Source: Xylaria sp. FL1777 (Eukaryota; Ascomycota; Sordariomycetes; Xylariales; Xylariaceae). From it: a stretch of 64,000 bases of DNA. A program made the translations under genes and the position numbers. The stretch is taken from positions 248,001 to 312,000 of the forward strand of contig MU400548.1 in assembly GCA_022578965.1 (NCBI GenBank). Reading direction: 5' to 3'. Of the stretch, positions 24,509 to 35,034 are shown piece after piece (positions within the stretch are counted from its first letter, which is position 1; each line of letters opens with the position of its first letter). The notes below the pieces were generated by a model, which was not told where the DNA came from, searched no databases, and saw only the letters and a program-made list of their open reading frames with translations.

Positions 24509-27500
24509 TCTGCCTCTTTATCTATGCAAAGCTGAGACGGCGACGCTGATTGTTTTATCGTCGATGACCAGGCTGGGACAAAATACGAGCATAGAACTAG
24601 ATTGCGTAGCCAACTTCAATTGGTATGTTGTTGTTCTAGATATCGGTCTTGAGTAGATGGCTACTAAAGAGACAGACACTTTCGAACACTATTAAGTGCT
24701 TGTCTTGATCGGAGAGATATGCAACGAATTCTTTTAATATTAGGGTTGAGATCAACTCTTTCCCTAAATTTGCATAAATGCTGAATGGGTGTGGTCATCG
24801 ATGGTGTGATTGAGAATATATGAACGTTGGTATCAGGCTTGAATTGTTAGATGCGATGCGACAGACGAGAAGCAGATGTGAGCAGACTTGAGATGGATAA
24901 TGTTTACCATGAGTCTTGTTGTCCAGGTGATACTTGCGCCTAAGTTTAGCTAGGAAGCTAGGGGGGTGTGACGCTGGCCAAGCTAGGCAATTTAGGATAT
25001 ATATAGGTGGGCTGTAATGCAGGCGGATACCTAAGGTAGGTAAGTATGTAGGTACTTGTTTAGGTACCTAGGTCTCGCACTAAAACTAAACCTCTTTAAA
25101 ACCTCCTAGTATGACACAGAGAAACGAATTATGAAACATAAATTTATAAACCTAAAAATATATGTCGAAATGTTCATTTCATTATATTCGTAAAATTACT
25201 AAAGGACCTGAGGTAAGTAGGTAGGTAGCAGGTCTTAACCTGGTCGCCTTTAAACATGGCCCATGCGTTGCAGCGGGCCATTCGAAAAAGCTAGTGTCAA
25301 AATCTCATTGAACAGAGATGGTATTTTCTTCACAACTGTGATTAGTTATGCGACTTAGATAGAATTAATCTTCAGCATCTTGCTAGGGATACTAGGTATC
25401 ATATAAACGGACAATTAACTCCCAAAAAGGGAAAAAGGGGAAAGGAAACAAGAAAAGGAACAAAACCCATTTTATGTATAACCTAGAGAGCATTTCCAGC
25501 GACTTGGGTCATCACCATAGTGAAGACGAAGCTTGACGGGGTAGCACATGTAGTTGGTCGTTGTAGGGGGGTTAACTAGGTATCGAACAATATTGTTGCT
25601 AGAGAGAAGTCCGACATTAGCTTGAGTTGTGGGGGTTAGCTTTCGAGTAATAAGTAGATGTCAAGAATCACTTAGTAAGCTACCTAGGTAGAAAGAGTGA
25701 AGGGTCACAGTAGCGAGCAGTTTAACTAATTGTTATTATAGGGTAGACTTTGCCGTATTAGTAGAGTTCAAACACTAATTACGACGGCTCCTATGAAGGT
25801 TGCCGAATCTGTGCATATCTCTATTTCTTGTCTCCATGACATAAGTAGTTAGAGAACATCATGGATGCTTGCCAGTTGATTCAGGGCGTCACCAAACTCA
25901 ATACATAAGCTCCTCTAATAACCAGACGTGCTCGAGGTACAGCCTGGCTTCTTCGCTATCAATGTGACTATCCCAATATCGCTCCAATCGTACTTTGTAC
26001 CCCACGGTCTCTTTTGCGATAAGGCAGCAGTACTCTGGATCTAGCATAATATGAGACCGCACGACTGAGTGCTGCTTTATTGTACCGATTCGTTAATACA
26101 AATAAATTTCGCGTCAAACACCGGTTTCTGAACTGGAAACAAGTGACCTCACTAAGGATGATTATGATATTGGAAACGCTCCATAGATGGAGATGAGGTT
26201 TTGCACAACAGCTTTTCTAAACTCTATAATTATTACTTAGTAGCTAAATAGCGATGTTCAGCTTTCTGTTAGCTGTAGCATTGGCAACATTTCCACCCGC
26301 GGTATTTCAAAAATTATGAATCTGATTCAACAGGCCGAGATAAGAAGAATAGTGGCCACGGTAGATTGAGGTTTAAGAGTGATCATAGGAGCCTACTAAG
26401 AACATCGATCCCGAAACAGAAATCGTAAATAACTAGGGGAGTGAGCATGGTGACTATGGCGTTGTTGATTGACGATTCTCGGTGTTGCTGGTAGTTTGTT
26501 AGTATCCTCAGATCCAGATTTATCATCCATCATCCTTTGTTCTCACGACAACACCTGTTTTTACGATCTATAACCCGAATCGGGGCGATCGTTATTTTTT
26601 TCTACTCTGAAACAATATCCTCGTATTACAAGCTGAGATGAATGTTGCCTTCGCCTAATGCCTGCCATAGATCTTCGACAAATGGGCTGTGGGGATGTAA
26701 CACAAATTCGTAGTCACATACCGGCCGAAATTACATTGTCTGTCATGTCATATCATTCATGAATTACCTGGGGAAGATCCGAAACGAAGCGAGTGAGCCG
26801 AAACTGAGCAGTTCCATGGTCCTGGGAGCGGCACGTGAGTGTCATTCTGGTTCCGTAGGGTGGAAGTTTGATGTATCCCTTGATCCCGGTGTAGGACTTG
26901 CCACCGTCCGTGAACAGGGTATCTGGGTAAAGATTCGGATCTTAGCGAGATACTGTTATGCATTTGCCGTTCGTCTGGTGACCGCATCTCGTACATACAT
27001 GATCTATAAATGCGAGCGATGCCTCCTGTTGTAGACAAATAGGCAGAGGACACGGCTCTAGATGGATTTACATATTCTCGGCCGTGTTTCAGTACGGTCC
27101 ACGATGAGATATAGGACTATTGATCACCGGGCTTGATTAATTAAACTTGAGAGTCAACTTTGCGTATCACGAAGTCATCAGGCTTTTATTCGCCCGGGCA
27201 TTAATCTTACGTGCCGTTCAACTGGTACCACTAAGTATTCGTATTAGAAAATGTACCAATACAGTACGCCTTGTTTCTACTATAAAAACATCGTGGTAGC
27301 AAGTTCTGACCTACTCTGCCATGCCTTGCTCTCCCTTGCTTCTGAATCATCACCGACCTTTCTAAATTACGTGCTGCTAGGCCCGACTATAACGCTGCGC
27401 GTGACATCTCCGCCTAATTTTTAGTCATTACAAAATCAATCAAGACAGCTGGTTTGTCTTTTACTTCTAAGTCCGCTTGGCCCCCATACTATAATCCACC

Positions 27501-27618
27501 GCACCGGGTCCTCATCCACATCCGTACCATCGCCGGCATTTCGGCAAGAGCGCCATACACAATACAAATCTAAACGCACTATTCTAATTTTCATCACTAC
27601 TCAAGCTCCTACGATACT
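24509..27618. other. Intergenic region, 3.1 kb, with one coding-like fragment
   Basis: Includes the promoter of the F-BAR gene and two CCTAGGTA-type clusters (25020-25075 and 25205-25235). Base composition becomes more AT-rich than in the core block. One short frame with protein-like composition is listed separately at 25898-26047. Other frames, such as the overlapping ones on both strands at 26757-27053, show no recognisable protein. Confidence 0.45.
25898..26047 (-). pseudogene. Possible gene fragment, 49 codons
   Basis: The frame from 26047 to the stop at 25898 has natural-looking composition (AKETVGYKVRLERYWDSHID, then EEARLYLEHVWLLEELMY), with amphipathic helix character. It is open a further ~14 codons upstream without another ATG. 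This suggests the 3' end of a decayed or unrecognised gene. No family was recognised and no convincing upstream exon was found; chance remains possible. Confidence 0.25.
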
Positions 27619-27948
27619 ATGAGTTCATCAGGCAGTACGGGTAAAGACACCCAGGACCGGAGAAGGGAAGAGGGTATGGCAGATCTCTTTTCATCTAACG
27701 AAGCAAGAGCCCTTTCATTGACGAGAAACCCAGGCAAAACTTCCGTTCCTAATCCACCGCCGACTGCGTCTGTACAAAACGAGTGCTTTTTAAACGGGTA
27801 CGAAGATCAATATGAGCTATTAATCGGGGTTCAACACAGTGTACCGCACCCGCGACGCGTGTGGGATGGTCCGATCGTCCTGGCGACGCAGTATATTTGC
27901 GACGAGTGTTGGCGACGCCTCGGTCACCCTGTTGCTACGGATGCATGA
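27619..27948 (+). CDS. Small hypothetical protein, 109 residues
   Basis: Single-exon frame with a Ser/Thr/Arg-rich first half (GSTGKDTQDRRREEGMADLF) and a more ordered second half (DGPIVLATQYICDECWRRLG). The Cys pair CDEC could belong to a small metal site, but only two cysteines are close together. No signal peptide or membrane segment. The upstream region is CT- and AC-rich, consistent with a fungal promoter. No family was recognised; it may be a lineage-specific gene. Confidence 0.4.
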   Translation: MSSSGSTGKDTQDRRREEGMADLFSSNEARALSLTRNPGKTSVPNPPPTASVQNECFLNGYEDQYELLIGVQHSVPHPRRVWDGPIVLATQYICDECWRRLGHPVATDA

Positions 27949-28614
27949 ACCACCCGTTTTAAAATGGATTTACAATTTATAGGTGGCAGAGATTTCAGGA
28001 TTCGGAGTGAGGCGAACAGCCATTTGTTTTAATTCCAAACTGGGCGGAATAGAGCAATGCTGATCTCACTAGAGGAAATAGGAAACTTACTTGGCTGGGT
28101 CCCCTTCTTCCTCACTGGTTGAGTTGACACCTGTAAATGGAGAGGTGTGGGATATACCTTGGAGCCTTCATATAGAATAGTAGTTAATTCGTGATAAGAG
28201 TTTCTGGGATTGGCGCCGAGATGTTGCTTGAACCTGGTGAGTAAATGCGATGTGGCTTGTTTCCTTTGACATAAGAATAACTCAAATTTCATATTGGTCT
28301 ATTAGAGTGCTAACTAAGCACCTATCTATATTTTTCACTTGTTTGAGAAGGCAGCAGTTCTAGATCGTTACTCGCCGAGTTGAACACGAGGGCTGATTGA
28401 TAGGAGTATCATAGCTAGGAGACTATGCACCTGACCGGACCTCACACGGGGGCCAAGACGCGTCATATGAAGGCAGTTCCAATTATAGAGACTTCTGCTT
28501 ATAAGCCTTATGTATTAAGAATACCCTGTAACGCCCGACAACAAATTTCGAGGCCAATTGACATTTTGGGCAAGTCTCTCTGCACTCTTCGGTTGAGCTC
28601 GAAGATCAGACTCC
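27949..28614. other. Intergenic
   Basis: 3' flanks of the small hypothetical gene and of the SRPBCC gene, which converge. A minus-strand 87-codon frame (28029-28292) has basic composition but no domain, and is not called as a gene. Confidence 0.4.
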
Positions 28615-29329
28615 TCATTTCTTTGTCGCAATCTTAGCCAAATCAGCTAGTGCATCACGACGCTTGAACTTGGCATCTTCAATAACCCCTACTGTATCGT
28701 CAGTTAATGAAACTTCCCCTCTGTAGAGGTTTCGCGCTTTGGCAGGGGGCATAACCCACCAGCATCGGCATCGCTAGAGAAATTACCGGACCACTCAACG
28801 TAGGTGGAACCCTCATGTTCACCGGAAGTGATGGCGTAGCAGCGGATTCTAGAGAGTACCGAGGTGTAAGTGAGGTTAGGGTCAGCAGCAATGATGCTAT
28901 ACGTGATATAGTGGTTGATGGTCTGTAGTTTTGTTTAGTGTCTAGGCATTTAGGAGGGGTAAGATAGGTAGAGGATGGGTCGCGTACGCTGTGTTCCTCC
29001 TGCTTCACGTCAAGCTCGGTGCCATCCTTAAATACCCAGTGAACGACATCGGTCTCGTCGTTGGCGCCCTTGACAAAGCCGCTCGACTTGAGGGCGGACC
29101 AGAAGTTGCTGAAGTTCTGAACTAAAAGAGAGCCGGACGGCGGTTAGATTTGCTAGGGAGGGATGATCTATATGATATGTATAGTAGCACATAAGGCCGT
29201 GATGATGAGTTAGGATGATATCATGCTGGCGGGACGGTTTGACGTACGCTTGATGTGGTGCCACACATGGCTCAAAGGAGCCTTGATGACAGCAGACTCA
29301 ACAACAGAGGTTGAGGTCGGGATCGACAT
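28615..29329 (-). CDS. SRPBCC-fold (Bet v1/polyketide-cyclase-like) protein
   Basis: Four exons, 29329-29248, 29121-28988, 28922-28760, 28688-28615; introns 126, 65 and 71 bp; 150 residues. The pieces join into one small-protein pattern: SVVESAVIKAPLSHVWHHIK, NFWSALKSSGFVKG, VVHWVFKDGTELDVKQEEHS, HYITYSIIAADPNL, and STYVEWSGNFSSDAD near the end, followed by a C-terminal helix (FKRRDALADLAKIATKK). This helix-grip pattern (an E-x-x-I-x-A-P strand followed by an amphipathic helix, then beta strands with a VEW/GNF hairpin and a long last helix) is the SRPBCC/polyketide cyclase_2 family, which binds hydrophobic ligands; many members have no known reaction. No signal peptide. It is a close call to single small exons, but all splice sites are GT/AG and phases agree. 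Ligand and pathway cannot be inferred. Confidence 0.75.
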
Positions 29330-30779
29330 GATGGTTGCGCGGGCTTCGTGTTCAACGTTGTGTTTTCAATGGAATAGTGCTTATGCGATGGTGATTGAGG
29401 AGCTCTTAGATGGTATGAAGATGAGAGAGTACCTACATGTAGGTATAGATAGTGTTAAGAGCGTCTGTTTGCGCCTCCTACCTAAGGTTTGGGAAGGTAA
29501 CACATGTATGCATCCAAACGCAGTCTATACGTCATGGTGGGGCTAAGAATTACCTACTACCTACACAACTTGGCCGGTACACGAAGATTGGGAGGTACAT
29601 ACCAGAGGGTACCTGTATGACGAGATGCAAGTCTGATGAGATACATATAAGTAATAGGTACATGAAAAGGAGGATGGAATGCTGCTAGTACCTTGGGTAC
29701 CTAGTTCGGAGATCTAGAGATGGCAAGCAAGTCCGGCTGTCAACAAGCTACCAGCAGATGCTTTCCTTAGAAGTTCGAACTTGACTAATATCCACATTGG
29801 TTTCACTCTTTATATTTTTCTATTTCTCCTTCGGTAATTGATAATCTGGCCGTTTTACAGCTTGTTCCTCATGATAATTATGAGCAACTTAACGTCATGA
29901 AGGACGTCTCGTGGCCGACAACAGTAAAAGCTGTTCATCCTCGCTTCAACCTCATATGCATCCATCTCTTCTGTGCCATGTTGCCCGTGCAATGGGCGGA
30001 ATAGAGCTGGAGGTTAACTCACACCCTCCCTTTTTTTTTCGTTGTTGTCGGGGTGCTGTATAAATACGTCCCCATTTTGGTGCGATTTTGCTGTCGCGGG
30101 GTTGTCAAGGCTTGGCCCGCAGGTTCACAGGAAGCTCCCAAATTGATATTACTCTACTGTTGTTACCGTTGTTACTATCGTTATTTTATTATTATCTAAG
30201 TTGCCCAGTCCCTCGGCCGCGACGCCATCCACGATAGGGATCCGGGAATGACGGCCCTCTACAAGATCCTGCCCTGTTCTCTCCGTTCTATTTCACTCCG
30301 GACGCCTCTGGAATCGGATGTAGATCCCGAGTTGCCGTAGCATCGTGGAATCGCCCAGCCGGCGGTAGCTCTATTGGTGCGATTTCTGGGCCTCCGCGCG
30401 TACCATCGACGCGCTCCGACAAAGCAGTGGTCCAGTGGAAACGCTCATATCACCCAGGACCATGCAACGATGAGCATGCTAAGGACTACAAGGCTTTGAA
30501 ACCTCTAATTTGGATACGGAGCACGGAGCATTGCATCCACCTTTTTCCCAATTGCTCCCACGCCGTCTCGCTCCATTCTCCCAAGCGTCACTTTTCCGAA
30601 ACTGCTGTCACCATAATGGCTCGATTACGAGTCTTGTTCAAATGGCCATGGTGCCCCATATCGATATATTTAGCGGCTATACACCTCGTGAGACCGCAGT
30701 AGTGCTGCTTGTTCTTCGTAGCGAAGCTTCCTGACCGAAAGTGTCTCTATCGCCAAACTTCTATAGTCACACTTTCAAG
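29330..30779. other. Intergenic, 1.45 kb
   Basis: Divergent promoter area between the SRPBCC gene and the glucuronan lyase gene. It carries scattered TAGGTA/GGTACC motifs (29430-29455, 29540-29705), and TATAAATA at about 30058-30065. The frames at 30427-30734 have no domain. No gene called. Confidence 0.45.
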
Positions 30780-31951
30780 ATGAAGTATTCCTGGCTCCTC
30801 GCGTTGGCCAGTAGTCGGCTCGCAGCCTGCGGAACGGTGCTTTGGGATGGCCGTTTCAATGATTTATCCTCGTCCACCGACCTCAATAACTGGTCCTGGG
30901 CAAATCAAGTCGGTCCATATCAATACTACATCCACGGCAGTGGAGAGGTCACCGAGTACGTGAACCTCTCATCCGACTACAAGAATCCCGCCGATACGGG
31001 CTCAAGCCAAGGGGTCAAGATTACTCTCGATTCGACGGCCTACTGGAATGGTCAGACGATGCGACGCACAGAATTGATTCCACAAACGACGGCCGCCATC
31101 AACTCGGGCAAGGTGTGGTATCATTTCAGCATTATGCGCAGCGACACGAACGCGCCCGCTACAACCCGTGAGCATCAGGTCAACTTCTTCGAGAGCCACT
31201 TCACCGAGATGAAGATCGGCTGGCTGAGTGGTTCTAGCGGCACATCCGACCCAAACCTTCGGTGGATGGCAAATAGCCAGTCACAATGGGAAACTGAGTT
31301 TACTGCTGGTGTGTGGCACAATGTGGCCTATGAGATCGACTTCAGCGCCAACACTGTTGCCTTCTGGCACTCGACGGGATCCAACGACCTGCAGCTGACT
31401 GTGAATGCCGTTTCTGTATCTGCGTCTAGCAACGGCGCTGATTGGCACTTGGGTGTGTTGGAATTGCCCCGCGACGGCTATCCCGACGAGAACGAGGATC
31501 TCTACTTTTCTGGCGTTTACGTCGAAAGCGGCGGCCTGACAACCTCCGTGGCTGGTCCCGGCGGTGAGCGAGCGGGATTCGTCCTATTCTCAGAGCGCAA
31601 TGCTGACGCTTTTTAGGCTCATCGGGCGGGAGCACTTCAAGCAGTACTACGAAAGCCAGCACCACAACTACAACAACGCTATCAACTTCTACGACAAAGG
31701 GAACTACGACGTCTACGACATCGGCCCCTGCGACAACGACAACTTCAATTTGTGTCTCTCCTCTATATGCGTGAGTAGCCTTCAATATATGTTCTTCTTT
31801 CGTCTCGAACATACATTCTACTCTTGACCATAGCCCACTAACTTGAAATCCTCAAAGCCAATGCGGCGGCATCAACTGGACAGGATGCACAACGTGTGCC
31901 GCTGGAAGCACCTGTAGTGCCCTAAATGACTACTATCATCAGTGCCTTTGA
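30780..31951 (+). CDS. Secreted glucuronan lyase, PL20 family, with C-terminal CBM1
   Basis: Three exons, 30780-31563, 31617-31770, 31858-31951; introns 53 and 87 bp; 343 residues. Signal peptide at 1-17 ([17 protein letters not shown]). The catalytic module (about 18-255) has the PL20 pattern: [58 protein letters not shown] and [10 protein letters not shown], a beta-jelly-roll enzyme that cleaves beta-1,4-glucuronan by beta-elimination. A Ser/Thr linker of ~50 residues follows, then a fungal cellulose-binding module ([19 protein letters not shown], ending HQCL). The linker and CBM1 are on exons 2 and 3; without splicing the protein would end soon after the catalytic domain. It is an extracellular plant- or microbial-polysaccharide degrading enzyme. 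The TATA-like element is far upstream, so the promoter is not defined. Confidence 0.9.
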
Positions 31952-33970
31952 TCGGGCTTCAACACTATTGCCTAACTTCGTGTATGCAATTTACTGTTCG
32001 TAATGCTATAAACAACAAGAATATGTCAAAAGGCTCGGATCCCCGAATAAAGGCTTATGTATTACTGCTGCCCTTCGGGTTGACTAAAAGCGGCTGGCAG
32101 AGTGCCGGTCTACTTGTCTTATATAGCTGCCTTCATTGGATCCACTGTTGATGCTTAATGAACATATAAACTTGAGGTGCTCAGGATTTCCTTATTACCA
32201 TTTACTTCGGAAATGCTCATGTTGACGGCTGAGGTACATTGCCTGCGTGTAGTTTACTAGACCCCGACTATGCACCTCATAGATCAAGATCTGAGACTCG
32301 GGCATTTAGTCGTGTAATGCGTAAGTGCTTTTCAAATCGCCAGCAATGACTTCCTTGCAAAGCGAAATCAAGGCATTGAATGCCCGAGCAAAACATGTGT
32401 AGCTGGTGCATCTATGGCATCCTCTTGTGTTTCTAACATTTCCACCTACCAATGTTGCCCAGCGCAAGCATGTAGCAAAGCTGTACGGAACATCTTGACC
32501 AAGACGCTCCGCGTCAGTCGAAGAATAACGCTTTTAATCAGATTAAGAATTGGACAAAGATGATGAGTCCTGTTCGCTACAACCCACTAATTACTTGCAC
32601 TAGTTATTTGATCACGGTAGTACGAATAGGTAGTATTTTCATTGTCGAACTGGAGAATGGTGTAGAAATATGGACTGTTACTGTTAAGTACAGTTGTCTA
32701 ACGGCGGTAAGGTTTTAGGAGAGACAGGGGGCTGTTTCCGAAGTAGCTTTATAGATGGTAACAAACTTGTAAATAAGAGGTAGGTTTGAGGGTGAATTGT
32801 CTCATTGTCGGGCAAATGATCGAAGTAAAATGTAAACCGCGGCAAGCCAGCAGTTAATAAGTACCAAAGCGAGTACCGACATGACATCCTGTATCATTAG
32901 GGAAGGAATATAATTAGGTCTATAAGCGCTAATCGTAGTAGAAAAACCATAATCGACGGGGAAGTTTTCTGTACGTTGACGGCAGATTTGATGCTTAGTA
33001 TTTATTGCCTACCGGACCTTAAAACTGCTAGGGCTGAGAACTTGGTGGCCTGAAGAGCAGGCCTAGGCAAACTAAATGTTACATTGTACTAGCATGACCT
33101 ACTGATGCATACAATACAATATATTTAGCTCGTGAAATATGTTTTCTTAAATAGACTAGGCTGATAACTATGACATGCTGAACTGAGATATTGTGTTAAG
33201 GCTTACGTTACGGGGAAAAACAAAGTTGGGTTATAGGTGATTTGCTTACTTAGTTACATATTAATTGAAAAGAGAATGAGGAATAATGTTAACCTAGTTT
33301 TCATACTCACATGTGACATATTTCATTATACGATGACTGCTAGTGAATATGATACAATCCAGCGTGATACTGAAATGGATCGGCGAAACTACACCAGGCT
33401 CACCAGTACACCAGATACAAGGAGATAAGCCATAACCTACGCATCCAAGTAGTGAAATAAATTATTACTTGGGAATGAAACAATCGATTGAAACGCAATA
33501 TATTAATGTAAATAAAACGACTGTAACTGTCCTCCGTGATGATCTTCCGTATCTTTGAAGCCAGTGCTTCGAAATTCAACACAACACTATACCCTTATTT
33601 CCACTGTATGATTAAGCTTAGACTTACTTACAAGGGCTAATTAGCCCGTTCAACCAGCCTACTCTACTTCAATACTGCTGCTGATGTCTTTGCAAGACTA
33701 CCTGATCAAATGTATCTCAAGAATCCGTCATGGGGCAATTCTAAAGTTCGGTTCCGAGCACGATTTGCTCGGTTTGGGGTAAGAAAGTACCGACATTCTT
33801 CTTTAGATACGGTTTTGATACATTCCCAAGAGGCCATGTCTCTTCAGTACTCGGCTGCCACTCGTAGCCGCTCCAAATCTGCATCCGTAAACTACTGTCG
33901 GAATCAATTCCAAATAGATAGAGAAAATCTATAGTAAATTAGCAATAATTGGAGGATAGTTTTAGGTCTT
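31952..33970. other. Intergenic, AT-rich, 2 kb
   Basis: Convergent 3' flanks of the PL20 gene and the lectin-like gene. The composition is AT-rich but not as extreme as the block at 48.5 kb. No domain, RNA or repeat was recognised. It could hold decayed repeats. Confidence 0.45.
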
Positions 33971-35034
33971 TTACTTACTCTGCCCCCTGGCTTTCAGAAT
34001 CAAACCGGGTTCTGAGATATATGGCCCAGAGAGATCGTACCAGCCCTCTACAGAAGGATTCCACTTTTGTCCATCGAAGCTCTTGAGGTAGTATTTATTA
34101 TTATCGGCATTCCTGCCCACAATGTCGATTTTCCCCTCGGCCCAGTGAACAACCCGGGGAGTGTGTGTGAACTTGCCGCCTAGCTTCTCCCAGCCGTTCC
34201 ATTTGAACCCATCCCAAAATTTGTGATTCAGCCCGGCGTGCTTGTCTAGAGCCCATATATCGAGTCTGTCCGAACTCCAAGATGAGACGGCAGGATTGCT
34301 GGTGAACGGACCCCCTTCCAAATCCTCCCAGTCGCTCCATGTCGTACCGTCCCAGGATTTATGCCATAGTGAGCTAGTCACTGCTGAGATTCCAACGATG
34401 TCTAGACGCTTCTCTCCCCAGGACCCAATGCTGGGGAAACCGGAGAAATTGCCGCCTAGATCCTCCCATTCTTTACCGGGAGGGAAGTAGTCGGTGCCAG
34501 TCCATGCCTTGTGCAAGACGGAGCCATTGACAGCATGGCCTATGATATCGAGGCGATTTTCTCCCCAAGAAAGTGTACCGACTAAGTCGATATCGCCTCC
34601 ACCGAGGTCGTTGGCATCTTCCCACGAAGGACCCCAAGTCCCATTGTCGATCCACTTGTGCAACATAGCTCCATCAGACTCATTGACCCATACGAGGTCA
34701 AGACGGCCAGAGCCCCAAGATGAAACTGATGGGCAACTAGTCGATTCGGATGGGACTCGCTCGAATTGCTCAGGCTGCCAGTCATACCCAGTGTAAAACT
34801 TGTGCCAGATCGACTTGTCCGGGGCCCGACCGAAGAGGTCAACACGGAGATAACCCCAAGAGATGGCCGATATACATGAACTCTTAGCCAAGGCTAATGT
34901 GATCTAACGTCATGTTAAATGGGATCGGTGCTAAATATTACCAGTACAAGAGACTCACGCTTAGGGATAGGACAATAGAAGTGCGCAAAATTATACCCAT
35001 ATTGCATTCTGTTCAGTGAGTACTGTTCTCTCAT
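33971..35034 (-). CDS. Beta-propeller lectin-like protein (PLL/fucose-lectin type repeats)
   Basis: Two exons, 35034-34959 and 34893-33971, with a 65-bp intron; 332 residues. After a short first exon there are six clear repeats of 40-50 residues, each with the pattern SWG-x-x-R-(L/V)-D-(I/L), a Gly, (L/W)-x-H-K, W-D-G-x-x-W and WE-x-L-G-G (for example SWGENRLDIIG, SWGEKRLDIVG, HKSWDGTTWSDWEDL). The C-terminal YISEPGLIL could begin or complete a further blade. This is the blade pattern of bacterial and fungal PLL-like and fucose-binding propeller lectins. No signal peptide, so it is probably cytosolic or released unconventionally, as several fungal defence lectins are. Sugar specificity cannot be read off. 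The first exon is the weaker part: the start could also be the internal Met nine residues on. Confidence 0.7.

Noticed and set aside
26757..27053. Overlapping frames of about 90 codons on both strands
   Set aside because: Neither strand shows a domain, a conserved-looking pattern or splice support; overlapping frames on both strands point to chance.
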